A stretch of DNA of 64,000 nucleotides, from NCBI RefSeq assembly GCF_001037465.1, contig NZ_LFCV01000067.1, positions 1 to 64,000 on the forward strand, given 5' to 3'. The notes below the pieces were generated by a model. The model had not been told where the DNA came from and ran no database searches. It was given only the letters and a program-made list of their open reading frames with translations. Shown in pieces: positions 55,501 through 59,248 of the stretch (position 1 is the first letter of the stretch; the number at the start of each line of letters is the position of its first letter). The stretch comes from Xenorhabdus khoisanae (GTDB lineage Bacteria > Pseudomonadota > Gammaproteobacteria > Enterobacterales > Enterobacteriaceae). Made by a program: the position numbers and the translations under genes.

Positions 55501-57472
55501 CAAGCGGCATTTCTACCCCTTTGGGTAATCCGGTCGAACCTGACGTATAGATCACATAGGCCAAGTGGTGTGAGGCCAGCCCCAGAGCTTGAGTATCCGG
55601 GTTATGAGTCGGTTGTTCAGCCAGATAGGATGGCTGGGCATCAAGTAGCACGGTAGTGTATCCGGCAGTCGGTACGACGCCGTTCAGGGTTTCGGCAAGG
55701 GCCGTCTGGGTGAGTAACACTACCGGAGCCGAATCCCTGAGCATATACGCCAGCCGTTCGGCCGGATAGGCGGGGTCGAGCGGAACATAAGCACCACCGG
55801 CCTTGAGAATAGCGAGTAACCCCACCACCATCTCCAGACTGCGTTCAACACAAATCGCCACCCGTTCATCCGGGCGAACACCCAGCGCAATCAAATGATG
55901 CGCTAAACGGTTGGCGCGGCGATTGAGTTCGCCATAGCTGAGTGTTTGTTCTGCAAACATCACGGCTGTGGCATCAGGTTGTTGTGCAGCCTGCGTTTCA
56001 AACAGTGGATGAACTAAAGCATTTTGCGGGTAATCCGCCTGCGTAGCATTGAAATCCACCAACAATTGTTGGTGTTCTGCCAGTGGTAATATCGGTAGGT
56101 TGTGGACCTGAGTCTCCGGAGACGTAAGGGCACCTTCTATCAGTGTCATCAGGCGGGATTGGAGCGCGATGGCTTCGGCACGGCTCAGATAATCGGGTGA
56201 ATAATCAAACTCAAGTGTGTAAGGTTTATGGGCATCCTTACTGTTGGCGAAGGCGTATTGATGGATTGCAACGACGAGAGGGAATGGGGCACCACGTTGT
56301 ATTTTTGAGTATTCGAGAGTGGCGTTTGGCATACTGGCATTCACTTCGATCTGCTCAAATGACAGCATGATATCGAATAATTGAGTTTGCCCTGTCTTCT
56401 GTTGGGCCTGTATGTGTCGGTTCAGCTCGGCAATTGGCAAACGCTGACGTTTATAGCAACGACGCAATTCTGCTGCGGTTTTGCTCATCACATCGAGGAA
56501 AGTATCATGTGGTGTAACGGTAATACCGACGGGAATAACGGATGAAAACATCCCTACCATGCGTCTTTGTTTGACGTTTTTACGATTGTGCACGGGGATG
56601 CCAAGAACAATTTCCTCAACATGGCTAGTGCGGGAGAAGTAACAAGCCAGAACGGCATACATAAAATGCAGGACAGATAATCCTTGTGCGGCCACCATAT
56701 CTTCGATTCGCTGATAAATCGCTTTGTCCAGTTGCCAAATTAAAGGCTCAGGGTGTTCGTGTTCTGTTATTTTGTTTGAATTTGATGGTTGAATTAATGC
56801 GGGCGGTAAATTTTTATAGCGTTCCAGCCAAAACTGCCGATCCTGTCTATAGCGTTGTGAGTTCAGGTAAGCGATGTCCTCATCAATAAAGCCGAGATAA
56901 GAAGGAGCCGCTTCGGTAAGTTCCTCACCTTTGGCTAAGAGGCTATAAGTGTTGGCTATCTCTTCGGGGATAAGTCCTAACGTTATCCCATCAGCAACGA
57001 GATGATGGCAACTGAACTGCCAGTACCAGCGGTTATCACTCACCCGCAGCAGCTCAAAGCGCCATAGTTCGCGATTCAAATCGAACGGACGTATTAGGGC
57101 TGCCCGAATGTGTTGCCCGGCAAGTTCTTCCGGATTGTCCTGACCAGAAAAATCATGAATTGTCACGGACACGGGCAAAACGTCTGTCAGTTCTTGCAGT
57201 GGTAGTTCCTGGGTATTAACGAGTCGTAAGCGCAATCCATCATGACGATCAACAACGGTCTCAAAGGCGCGCACTAACAGCGCTTCATCCAGCTCTCCCT
57301 CAATGAGAATAACTGAACCAAGATTGTAGCAGGTGCTGTCAGGGCGAAGGATCTGGTCAAGCCAGACGACTTGCTGGGGGGAGCTGAGGGGAAATTGGTG
57401 AGAGGGGGAGGAAGAACAATTCTCAAACGAAAGTTGATTTTCGTTGTTAATACGATTGCATGACATAGACAT
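34568..57472 (-). CDS. xabA: NRPS, modules 1-7, initiating synthetase (XabA-like)
   Basis: A 7634-residue synthetase of seven C-A-T modules that starts the chain. Carrier serines lie near residues 1055, 2120, 3213, 4267, 5377, 6442 and 7558. Module 1 begins with a divergent C domain (HHLVADG), as expected for a starter domain that adds an acyl group to the first amino acid. C domains of modules 3, 5 and 7 carry HHLLQTQGD and HHLVSDH or HHVVSDH, the dual epimerisation/condensation type; those of 2, 4 and 6 are ordinary LCL. Codes give Pro, Ala, Val, a hydrophobic residue, Ile, Thr and Val. The ATG at 57472 has AGGAG 7 nt upstream. No internal stop or frameshift is seen in 22.9 kb. The C-terminal SAEELMAILGGD tail should dock to the next protein. 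It matches XabA of the xenoamicin pathway in module number and role. Confidence 0.92.
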   Translation of the reverse strand: MSMSCNRINNENQLSFENCSSSPSHQFPLSSPQQVVWLDQILRPDSTCYNLGSVILIEGELDEALLVRAFETVVDRHDGLRLRLVNTQELPLQELTDVLPVSVTIHDFSGQDNPEELAGQHIRAALIRPFDLNRELWRFELLRVSDNRWYWQFSCHHLVADGITLGLIPEEIANTYSLLAKGEELTEAAPSYLGFIDEDIAYLNSQRYRQDRQFWLERYKNLPPALIQPSNSNKITEHEHPEPLIWQLDKAIYQRIEDMVAAQGLSVLHFMYAVLACYFSRTSHVEEIVLGIPVHNRKNVKQRRMVGMFSSVIPVGITVTPHDTFLDVMSKTAAELRRCYKRQRLPIAELNRHIQAQQKTGQTQLFDIMLSFEQIEVNASMPNATLEYSKIQRGAPFPLVVAIHQYAFANSKDAHKPYTLEFDYSPDYLSRAEAIALQSRLMTLIEGALTSPETQVHNLPILPLAEHQQLLVDFNATQADYPQNALVHPLFETQAAQQPDATAVMFAEQTLSYGELNRRANRLAHHLIALGVRPDERVAICVERSLEMVVGLLAILKAGGAYVPLDPAYPAERLAYMLRDSAPVVLLTQTALAETLNGVVPTAGYTTVLLDAQPSYLAEQPTHNPDTQALGLASHHLAYVIYTSGSTGLPKGVEMPLAALSNLLHWHRHSPSTPAGTGKTLQFAALGFDVAFQEIFTTLCEGGCLVLINEAMRREPQQFLRLIQQKQVNRIFLPYIALQHLAEAASGSEDDFAYLAHIITAGEQLRITPAIQRFLQRAGNCQLHNHYGPTESHVVTSYTLGKEIEQWSTLPPIGRPIANTQIYILDEYGQPVPLGITGEIHIAGAGVARGYLNRPELTAERFLADPFSADPNARMYKTGDLGRWLSDGNIEYLGRNDFQVKLRGFRIELGEIEAQLMRCHGVREAIVIAREDTSYARNGNYAKNGNYEKTGGQKRLVAYLRPQEGVELVPAELRQQLAEHLAEYMLPSAFVTLVTFPLTPNGKLDRKALPAPDSSAVVTRGYAVPVGEMEIALAQIWQDLLGLERVGRHDHFFELGGHSLLAVQLVARIRQTLARELPLQQLFAQPVLMALAHTITEAATTTQAMIAVADRSQPLPLSFAQQRLWFLSQLDPAASLAYHIPVALRLTGELNSHALTTALERLVARHESLRTRFVLVEGQPCQHIDPADIGFALSSHDLRQLDPALHISHITKLTDLEAQTPFGFTQGPLIRGQLLQLTDEEHVLLLTLHHIITDGWSIGVLVRELDVLYHAVLNGYDAPLPPLPIQYVDYAVWQREWLQGNNLTEQRDFWYTQLENAPALLSLPTDRPRPAVQTYVGSQVPFHLDASVLTSLKSLGQRHNTTLFMTVLAAWSIVLARLSGQDDIVIGTPVANRPHRELEGLMGFFVNTLALRVRLNDDLSVADLLTQVRELALAAYAHQDLPFEQVVEALQPERSLSYSPIFQVMLALDNTPVQEQTSPGLQISRIEQVSHSAHFDLMLLLTETDTGLIGGLEYASDLFDSTTVERMVGYLQRVLTAMATDTTQAIARLPMLSKSERQQLLVDFNATHADFPQDALIHQLFEAQAAQCPTATAVVCENQTLSYDELNRHANRLAHHLIALGVRPDDRVTICIERRLEMMVGLLAILKAGGAYVPLDPAYPTERLVYMLEDSAPIVILTQTALANKLTSPVPKVLLDNILDTRTPFLSEQPDHNPDMQVLGLTSRHLAYVIYTSGSTGLPKGVAIEHRNTVNFLTWAQHMFSPAELAHTLFATSLNFDLAVYECFAPLLSGGTVHLVPDVLSLVNTESAITKQAISLINTVPSAIARLIEVNAVPMSVLTVNLAGEALKPHVVEHLFAHTNVQNVCNLYGPSETTTYSTWTRMQRATGFDSHIGRPIANTRIYLLDAYGQPVPLGVVGEIHIAGVGVARGYLNRPELTTERFLSDPFSSDPDARMYKTGDLGRWLSDGNIEYLGRNDFQVKIRGFRIELGEIEVQLMQCHGVREAVVISREDESGQQRLVAYLRPQEGVELLPNELRQQLAQHLAEYMLPSAFVTLAAFPLTPNGKLDRQALPAPDAFAVIARGYEAPIGEAETALTQIWQDLLGLEQVGRHDHFFELGGHSLMIVSLIERLYSLGWQLDVRSVFSAPVLSAMAQAIQGDFDTFFVPPNRITDGCTAITPDMLPLVSLSQTEIDAIVAATPGGAGNIQDIYPLAPLQEGILFHHLLQTQGDTYLLHCMLAFDTRSDLDAFLSGLQQVIDRHDILRTAACWQGLVKPVQVVWRQASLHVNVFTPATADDVPSQLQAHANPRESRLDLSRAPLFAADIAHDPAQDRWLLALRFHHLVSDHMTLELIFAEIAQIQQGQTEALPAALPYRNFIAQTLNVPTDVHEAYFRTQLADIDTPTAPFGVLSVQDDSVQDDLVQDDLVQDNSEPIVEAHLSLDSALAEAIRAQARRLGVSPSVLFHVAWAQVLAQTSGCNEVVFGSVLSGRLQGGAGASRTLGMFINTLPVRVSLTGHRVQDVIQATYHNLTALLEHEQAPLALAQRCSAVVQPIPLFSALLNYRHTQLNETDVIEMPQIGMRIIAIEERTNYPVTLTVDDTNFGFRLTAQTVTRIDPTRITAYLMTAVRGLVDALAHHPQQLIQTLSILPATEQQQLLVDFNATQVDFPQNALIHQLFETQVQHHPDAIAVVFGGESLSYDELNRRANRLAHHLITLGVRPDDRVAICVERSPQLIVGLLAILKAGGAYLPLDPTYPSERLVYMLEDAEPVALLTQTPHVDKLNNHIPAVLLDAQESFLATQPTHNPDIQALNLTSRHLAYVIYTSGSTGLPKGVMVEHRNVLRLIINSGFADIGPDDCVAHCANIAFDASTWEIWSALLNGGRLHVVAQSVLLDPVRFCDSLIKGQVTALWLTAGLFNEYLDALKSLFGQLRYLLVGGDVLDPKKIQHVQLAGSQPACLINGYGPTETTTFAATYAITSPVDVTRSIPIGSPIANTQIYILDPYGQPVPLGAAGEIYIAGAGVARGYLNHPELTAERFLVDPFSSEPDARMYKTGDLGRWLSDGNIEYLGRNDFQVKLRGFRIEPGEIEAKLEQCDGVREAVVIAREDKRLVAYVQPMDGVELVPAELRQQLARHLAEYMLPSAFVTLKTFPLTPNGKLDRQALPAPDLSAVVARGYEAPVGETEIALARIWQKLLGLEQIGRHDHFFELGGHSLLAVQLVAHIRQDLARELSLQQLFDQPLLMDLAQTLTDASTTAPLTITVADRNQPLPLSFAQQRLWFLSQLDQAASLAYHIPVALRLTGQLNHQALSLALDNLVARQEILRTRFVLVAGQPCQQIDPVDIGFTLSYQDLRPLAPEERHHRMTELVLLETRTPFDFIQGPLIRGYLLQLADEEHALLLTHHHIISDGWSISVLMRELSALYRAALEGESDPLPPLPIQYADYAVWQRHWLQETPLTTQRDFWRTQLEEAPALLTLPTDHPRPTVRSFAGGRVPVHFDRDLLASLKGFGQRHNSTLFMTVLTGWSLVLARLSGQDDIVIGTPVANRPHHELEGLMGFFVNTLALRVTLNNSISVADLLTQVRERALAAYAHQDLPFEQVVEALQPERNLSYSPIFQVMLALNNTPSQALALPELQFTPIEQAHYSAHFDLTLSLTETETGLVGDLVYAADLFDSAAIERMVGYLNNVLAAMVADETQSIATLPMLPASERQQLLVDFNTTQADFPQDALIHQLFEAQVQHHPDAIAVVFEEQTLSYNELNCRANRLAHYLLTLGVRPDDRVAMCVERSLEMVVGLMAILKAGGAYVPLDPAYPPERLAYMLEDAAPRMLLTQETLADKLPDSVPVLLLDTQSPLLVSQPAHNPDTQALGLTSRHLAYVIYTSGSTGLPKGVMVEHRSLSNLITTQQDTLAITPDSRILQFASNSFDASIWECCMALLGGARLHLARRTHLLPGPALQEVLETQAITHTLLPPTALAAMDAIPETLETLLVGGEACPASQVQRWSEGRRMLNAYGPTEITVCAAMYLCDSQEQSAPPIGRPIANTQIYLLDPQGQPVPVGVTGEIYIAGAGVARGYLNRPELTAERFLTDPFSSEPDARMYKTGDLGRWRADGNVEYLGRNDFQVKLRGFRIELGEIEAKLVQCQDVREAIVLIREDEPNQKRLVAYLCSQTGVKLVPVELRQQLSLHLAEYMLPSAFVTLEAFPLTPNGKLDRRALPAPDASAFVASHYESPIGEAEIALAQIWQNLLGLKHVSRHDHFFELGGHSLMIVSLIEELRGSGRQLDVRSVFAAPVLADMAKAAQRDANTFVVPPNPIPDNCTAITPDMLPLVSLSQSEIDAIINNTPDGAGNVQDIYPLAPLQEGILFHHLLQTQGDDYLLQVLLAFHTRERLDAFLGALQQVIDRYDILRTAVCWQDLAKPVQVVWRQALLPINVFTPTTGDDVTTQLRAHTDPRRHRIDLTQAPLFAADIAHDSAQHEWLLALRFHHVVSDHMTLELIFAEIDQILQGNTEALPVAVPYRNFIAQTLSVPVSVHEAYFREQLADIDEPTAPFGVLTMPKAISKHRELPEDSETVAKATLSLSPDLAEAVRIQARRLGVSPSVLFHVAWAQVLAKTSGRDDVVFGSVLLGRLQGVAGANQTLGMFINTLPVRISLSGRNVQEIVQDAYRNLTTLLEHEQAPLALAQRCSGVAQPMPLFSALLNYRHSQTGQGDETDTIWADMRVITAKERTNYPITLSVDDLGNGFQLTALTITEISPDQVTTYLATAIKGLVGALVHNPQQLILDVPVLPEAERQQLLADFNTTQADFPQDALIHQRFEAQVLQRPNATAVIYEGQTLSYDELNQRANRLAHYLITLGVRPDDRVAICIERSLEMVIGLLAILKAGGAYLPLDPTYPVERLAYMLRDATPVALLTQTKWIDKLTRALPTILLDTLLNDDVMGDELNAQAPFLMTQPTDNPDVQVRGLTSRHLACVIYTSGSTGQPKGVMIEHRSVLRLIINNRFADIGPDDCIAHCANISFDAATWEVWSALAHGARVLLIPEKTLLQPARFGQCLISEKVSALFLTTTLFNQYADLIAPSLSGLRYVLFGGEQTNTHSAIRLKAEHPPQHLLNVYGPTETTTFATTYEIPLIEDKWDEGEIKIPIGQPISNTRIYILDRQGQPAPLGVAGEIYIAGVGVARGYLNRPELTAERFLADPFSSDHDARMYKTGDLGRWLSDGNVEYLGRNDFQVKLRGFRIELGEIEARLRQCHGVREAVVLIREDEPNQKRLVAYLCSQTGVKLVPAELRQQLARHLAEYMLPSAFIMLDAFPLTPNGKLDRRALPAPDLSAVVTRGYEVPVGETEIALARIWQDLLGLERVGRYDHFFELGGHSLLAVQLAARVRQVLARELPLQQLFDQPLLTDLARVLTATSITNQAAIPVADRNQPLPLSSAQQRLWFLGQLDPAASLAYHIPVALRLTGQLNRHALTRALDNLVARQEILRTRFVLVAGQPCQQIDPADIGFALSYQDLRALASDAHINRITELASLETQTPFDFTQGPLIRGHLLQLADEEHVLLITQHHIISDGWSIGVLMHEMGVLYRAALNGQDVPLPPLPIQYADYAVWQRDGLQEAALTAQRDFWCTQLKGAPALLALPTERPRPAGQSFIGGRVPVHFDADLLASLKGLGQRHNSTLFMVVLTAWSIVLARLSGQDDIVIGTPVANRQRQELEGMIGFFVNTLALRVTLNDSSRVADLLTQVREQAFAAYAHQDLPFEQVVEALQPERSLSYSPIFQVMLAFNNTPAQDLALPGLQLTPIEQVHQSAHFDLTLSLTETDTGLEGELAYATDLFDSATIERMVGYLANVLTAMAADETQIIATLPMLPLSEQQQLLEGFNAHQVDFPQDTLIHQRVEAQAAHRPDAVAVVFEEQTLSYGELNCRANRLAHHLIALGVRPDDRVAICVERSLEMVIGLLAILKTGGAYVPLDPAYPADRLAYMLEDSAPVVILTQATLTDKLTSALPTVLLDDQASFLTTQRTDNPDPQTLGLTSRHLAYVIYTSGSTGKPKGVMVGHANVIRLLAATQDRFRFDDNDVWTLFHSFAFDFSVWELWGALSYGGRLVVISADCARSPQMFYSLLCRERVTVLNQTPSAFRQLIAAQDATPHSLRCIIFGGEALELHTLALWVAHNPTRQTRLVNMYGITEITVHATYRELTESDINSGRGSLIGQPLSDLRIYILDAYGQPAPLGVAGEIYIVGAGVARGYLNRPELTAERFLADPFLPASDTRMYKTGDLGRWLSDGNIEYLGRNDFQVKLRGFRIELGEIEARLGQCSGVREAVVLAREDEPNQKRLVAYLLPQTGVSLVPAELRQQLTQHLAEYMLPSAFVTLDAFPLTPNGKLDRRALPAPDSSAMVVRSYEAPIGEMETALARIWQTLLGLERVGRHDHFFELGGHSLMIVSLIEELRNIGWQLDVRSVFVAPVLVDMARSVQRNVDPFVVPPNRIPQDCTAITPDMLPLVSLSQTEIDTIVATVPGGAVNVQDIYPLSPLQEGILFHHLLQTQGDNYLLQSLLAFDTRERLDTFLTALQQVIDRHDILRTSVYWQELTQPVQVVWRQAPLVVNVFNPTTTDDVAAQLRTHTDPRRHRIDLNRAPLFIADIAHGTITHGTITHGIAQDEWLLALRFHHLVSDHMTLELIFAEVALILQGKLQGKILQRNTDMLPAVLPYRNFIAQTLSVPASDHEAYFREQLADISEPTAPFGVLKVPTDSECVTEARLSITSEQAETIRSQARRSGVSPSVLFHVAWAQVLAQTSGRNDVVFGSVLLGRLQGGAGAERVLGMFINTLPMRVSLSNRTVQEVVQDTYHNLMMLLEHEQAPLVLAQRCSGVPQSMPLFSTLLNYRHSQTSEAEGIDTTWAGIRVLAAEERTNYPITLSVDDLGVSFQLTAQAVAGIEPARVINYLATAIGGLIDALARDPQQLIRNVSILPATEQQQLLVDFNATQVDLPHNTLIHQLFEAHAAHHPDATAIVFEEQTLSYGELNRRANQLAHYLMTLGVQPDDRVAICIERSPELIVGLLAILKAGGAYVPLDPSYPTERLVYMLEDSAPVVLLTQATQADKLPRSESVISVPVSVPIVVLDTQAALLAEQPTCNPDAQTLGLMPHHLAYVIYTSGSTGLPKGVMIEHRNVLRLIIDNGFTDIRPDDCVAHCANIAFDASTWEIWSALLNGARLHIVSQSVLLDPVRFCDSLNKGKVTALWLTAGLFNEYHHYLEPVFGQLRYLLAGGDVLDPRKIRAVQLAESQPAALINGYGPTETTTFAATYAIASPVDVARSIPIGRPIANTQIYILDEYGQPVPFGVTGEIHIAGMGVARGYLNRPELTTERFLSCPFSSEPDARMYKTGDLGRWLPDGNIEYLGRNDFQIKLRGFRIEPGEIEAQLMQCHGVRDAIVLAREIVLAREDEPDQKRLVAYLQPQEGVELVPADLRQQLTQQLADYMLPSAFVMLDTFPLTPNGKLDRQALPAPDASAVVTHDYEPPQGRIEAALAQIWRDLLGLARISRHDNFFELGGHSLMVVRLITRIKNQFMVNIPLTSLFISPTLMEQANIIFSAQLNEVGENEIESMQSDLDSMSAEELMAILGGDNE
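35124..35159 (-). repeat. 18-bp tandem repeat x2 in module 7 A domain
   Basis: TCGCGGGCAAGAACAATT is followed by TCACGAGCAAGAACAATC. It encodes IVLAREIVLARE in the loop before QKRLVAYL. Confidence 0.85.
37491..37528 (-). repeat. 15-bp tandem repeat x2.5 in module 7 C domain
   Basis: CCGTGAGTAATAGTG occurs twice plus a half copy. It encodes HGTITHGTITHG in a loop shortly before the HHLVSDH motif. Confidence 0.88.
38010..41194 (-). other. Module 6: LCL-type C, A (Thr), T
   Basis: The code D-F-W-N-I-G-M-V-H-K is the exact classical threonine code. This is the only hydroxyl-bearing residue predicted in the 13-mer (modules 4 and 8 are uncertain but look hydrophobic), so its side chain is the natural acceptor for macrolactone closure. 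Confidence 0.9.
41195..44539 (-). other. Module 5: dual E/C, A (Ile), T
   Basis: The code D-A-W-F-L-G-V-T-F-K is close to known Ile codes. The dual E/C motif HHLLQTQGD predicts D configuration at residue 4. Confidence 0.75.
44540..47689 (-). other. Module 4: LCL-type C, A (hydrophobic residue), T
   Basis: The code D-A-W-L-L-G-A-V-C-K does not match a code I know exactly. It lies between Leu-type and Phe/Tyr-type pockets, so a bulky hydrophobic residue is expected. Confidence 0.6.
47690..50974 (-). other. Module 3: dual E/C, A (Val), T
   Basis: The code D-A-W-W-L-G-G-T-F-K indicates Val. HHLLQTQGD near the start of the C domain predicts D-Ala at position 2. Confidence 0.75.
50186..50245 (-). 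repeat. 15-bp tandem repeat x4 in module 3 C domain
   Basis: ATCCTGTACTAAATC occurs four times with a few changes, encoding VQDDS/VQDDL/VQDDL/VQDN in the loop between the two lobes of the dual E/C domain. Confidence 0.92.
50975..54149 (-). other. Module 2: LCL-type C, A (Ala), T
   Basis: The code D-L-Y-N-N-A-L-T-Y-K indicates Ala, the same as module 10. The C domain has HHIITDG. Confidence 0.8.
54150..57472 (-). other. Module 1: starter-type C, A (Pro), T
   Basis: The C domain starts PLSSPQQVVWLDQILRPD, differs clearly from the internal C domains and has HHLVADG. No amino acid precedes it, so an acyl donor (acyl-CoA or acyl-ACP) is the expected substrate. The A code D-V-Q-F-I-A-H-V-V-K is proline. 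Confidence 0.85.
54631..54666 (-). repeat. 18-bp tandem repeat x2 in module 1 A domain
   Basis: CATAATTCCCGTTTTTTG is followed by CATAATTTCCGTTTCTTG. It encodes YAKNGNYAKNGN-like repeats in the loop before QKRLVAYL. Confidence 0.87.
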
Positions 57473-57893
57473 TACTTAACTCCTGCTCGCGAGTCTAATA
57501 AATCAGTCTAATGAATTAAGTGTGATTTATGTGACATTGCGACACGATGAAGATGTTAAAGGACTAACTATTTAATAACCATAACTGGTTACTTTATTTT
57601 TTTAATTTCTATTATGAAAGAGCAAAGATTCATCTATTTTTGATAGGTGTTTATAAAAATTCTAATATGGTTGTCGTGAGAAATAGCATCCCGAATAAAT
57701 TTCTCTGCATATTCAACGTTAATTCGTGTACGACAACAAAATCGTGAATGTCCTGCAATAGAAATATTTCTTAACTACTCTTTATTAACACCTATGTAGA
57801 TTCCATGTTGATTGGCATTATGGACGGGGGGATTTAAGGTGCAATCGGAAAGGCAGCGGGTATATTTCCCTTGGTGGTGGGCAAAAAAGAATT
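57473..57893 (-). promoter_or_regulatory. Leader and presumed promoter region of the 46-kb biosynthetic operon
   Basis: An AT-rich 420-bp stretch lies between the ttcA terminator and the first NRPS gene, the only place for the main promoter of the operon. AGGAG at 57480-57484 (plus-strand CTCCT) is the ribosome binding site. CATAAT at 57611-57616 (minus strand) is a possible -10, but no good -35 matches it. A distant inverted repeat GTTGTCGT (57670-57677)/ACGACAAC (57730-57737) may be chance. Confidence 0.5.
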
Positions 57894-57920
57894 AAAGCAG
57901 CCTTTATGACAGGCTGCTTT
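57894..57920 (-). terminator. Rho-independent terminator of ttcA
   Basis: A perfect 10-bp stem (AAAGCAGCCT/AGGCTGCTTT) with a 7-nt loop is followed on the minus strand by AATTCTTTTTT, about 75 bp after the ttcA stop. It separates ttcA transcription from the NRPS operon on the same strand. Confidence 0.9.
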
Positions 57921-57995
57921 GGGATATACAGCGGAATGCTGACAGGCGCAATTAATGTGCACTATCAGTGGGGACATTAATTTAACTATATGTTT

Positions 57996-58889
57996 TTAAA
58001 TGTTTGTAACATCAATAAACATTTCTTCATTAATGTTCGTTGATGATACGACCGCTTCGTTAAACGCATACTCTTCTCTTTCTCCCTCGCGGGATAATGG
58101 TAAGTTAACAAAGTCGAAAAGCGTTCTATCGGCCAATTGGCTTGGGCTAACATTTTGCAGAGATTTGAAAATACTTTCTACTCTGCCCGGTGTTTTCTTG
58201 TCCCAATCCACCAACATTGCTTTGATTGTTTTGCGTTGTAGGTTTTCTTGAGAACCACATAAATTGCAAGGAATGATTGGGAATGCTTTGTGTTCCGCAT
58301 ACTTAATCAGATCTTTCTCCCGGCAATATGCCAGTGGCCTTATGACTACATTACGGCCATCATCAGAACGTAGCTTTGGCGGCATCGCTTTCATTCGTGA
58401 GCCGTGGAACATGTTAAGAAACAGAGTCTCAACAATGTCATCTAAATGATGTCCAAGTGCAATTTTCGTCGCCCCAATTTTTTCTGCAAAAGAATAAAGT
58501 GTGCCCCGGCGCAATCTTGAACACAATCCACATGTGGTTTTGCCTTCCGGTACTTTTTCTTTCACCACTGAATAGGTGTCTTTGTCAACGATATAGTAGG
58601 GAATATCCAGACTTTCAAAATATTGAGGTAAGATATACTCAGGAAAACCAGGCTGTTTCTGATCAAGGTTCACTGCAACGACTTCAAATTTTATTGGCGC
58701 GGCTTTTTGCAGATTCAATAGAATATCTAACATCGCAAATGAATCTTTGCCGCCACTGATACATGCCATTACAACATCATTAGCTTCAATCATATTGTAA
58801 TCAATAATAGCATTACCAACACTTCTCCTCAGGCGTTTCTGGAGCTTGTTGAATTCAAGTGTTTCTTTTCTCGTATCTTTCTGATTCAT
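57996..58889 (-). CDS. ttcA: tRNA 2-thiocytidine biosynthesis protein TtcA
   Basis: A 297-residue enzyme that makes 2-thiocytidine at position 32 of certain tRNAs, using ATP and an iron-sulfur cluster. The PP-loop motif SGGKDS is at 45-50. The cluster-binding cysteines are Cys120 and Cys123 ([12 protein letters not shown]) plus the later [10 protein letters not shown] pair region. [15 protein letters not shown] is also characteristic. It is slightly shorter than E. coli TtcA (311). The gene is intact. In E. coli, ttcA is the integration site of the Rac prophage and lies near zntB, so this neighbourhood is a known place for foreign DNA. Here both flanks of ttcA carry NRPS genes. Confidence 0.96.
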   Translation of the reverse strand: MNQKDTRKETLEFNKLQKRLRRSVGNAIIDYNMIEANDVVMACISGGKDSFAMLDILLNLQKAAPIKFEVVAVNLDQKQPGFPEYILPQYFESLDIPYYIVDKDTYSVVKEKVPEGKTTCGLCSRLRRGTLYSFAEKIGATKIALGHHLDDIVETLFLNMFHGSRMKAMPPKLRSDDGRNVVIRPLAYCREKDLIKYAEHKAFPIIPCNLCGSQENLQRKTIKAMLVDWDKKTPGRVESIFKSLQNVSPSQLADRTLFDFVNLPLSREGEREEYAFNEAVVSSTNINEEMFIDVTNI

Positions 58890-59030
58890 TGCGACTTCTC
58901 ACCATTGCCGATCGTATCGACGATAGATTTCTTATAGGGATTCTTTGCAGGGGGTGGATTATACGGATTTTTCTTTTTGTTTGAAACAGATCTGTGTTTA
59001 ATCAAGTCCAGTCCTATAGCGTGTATTGTT

Positions 59031-59219
59031 ATGAAAGAACTCCAGTTATCACAATTGACTGCGAACCTTACCTCCTCATCAGACAAAGAATTAAAGAAAC
59101 TGCTATCGTTTCACGTTGTTGCAAGGCTGGATGATCGCTCAGTTTATCAACTGAAATTAACTTTATTGAGGAGCGCTCAAACAAAAATGTTGTTGGTCAA
59201 AAAACGGAAGAAAATATGA
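59031..59219 (+). CDS. Possible small basic protein, divergent from ttcA
   Basis: A 62-codon frame from ATG at 59031 (an earlier ATG at 58977 would give 80). The product is lysine-rich at the end (LLVKKRKKI) with a DKELKKLLSFHVVARLDDRS middle. I do not recognise it. There is no clear ribosome binding site and the stop overlaps the hairpin that seems to terminate the neighbouring NRPS, so it may not be a real gene. Confidence 0.3.
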   Translation: MKELQLSQLTANLTSSSDKELKKLLSFHVVARLDDRSVYQLKLTLLRSAQTKMLLVKKRKKI

Positions 59220-59240
59220 GGCCAGCAAAACCGGCCTCAT
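59216..59240 (-). terminator. Terminator of the second NRPS gene
   Basis: An 8-bp stem (ATGAGGCC/GGCCTCAT) with a 9-nt loop begins 9 bp after the NRPS stop. On the minus strand it is followed by ATTTTCTTCCGTTTTTT. Confidence 0.75.
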
Positions 59241-59248
59241 TAATAAAA

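Noticed and set aside
14421-57000. Dozens of 60-180 codon open frames on the plus strand and in other frames across the NRPS genes
   Set aside because: They mirror the reading frame of the NRPS genes on the opposite strand, repeat with the modules and have no ribosome binding sites or sensible composition.
57670-57737. GTTGTCGT/ACGACAAC inverted repeat as an operator of the NRPS operon
   Set aside because: An 8-bp match 52 bp apart is expected by chance in a region of this size.
58886-59086. 66-codon minus-strand frame directly upstream of ttcA
   Set aside because: It overlaps the ttcA start region, has low-complexity lysine/proline stretches and lacks a ribosome binding site.
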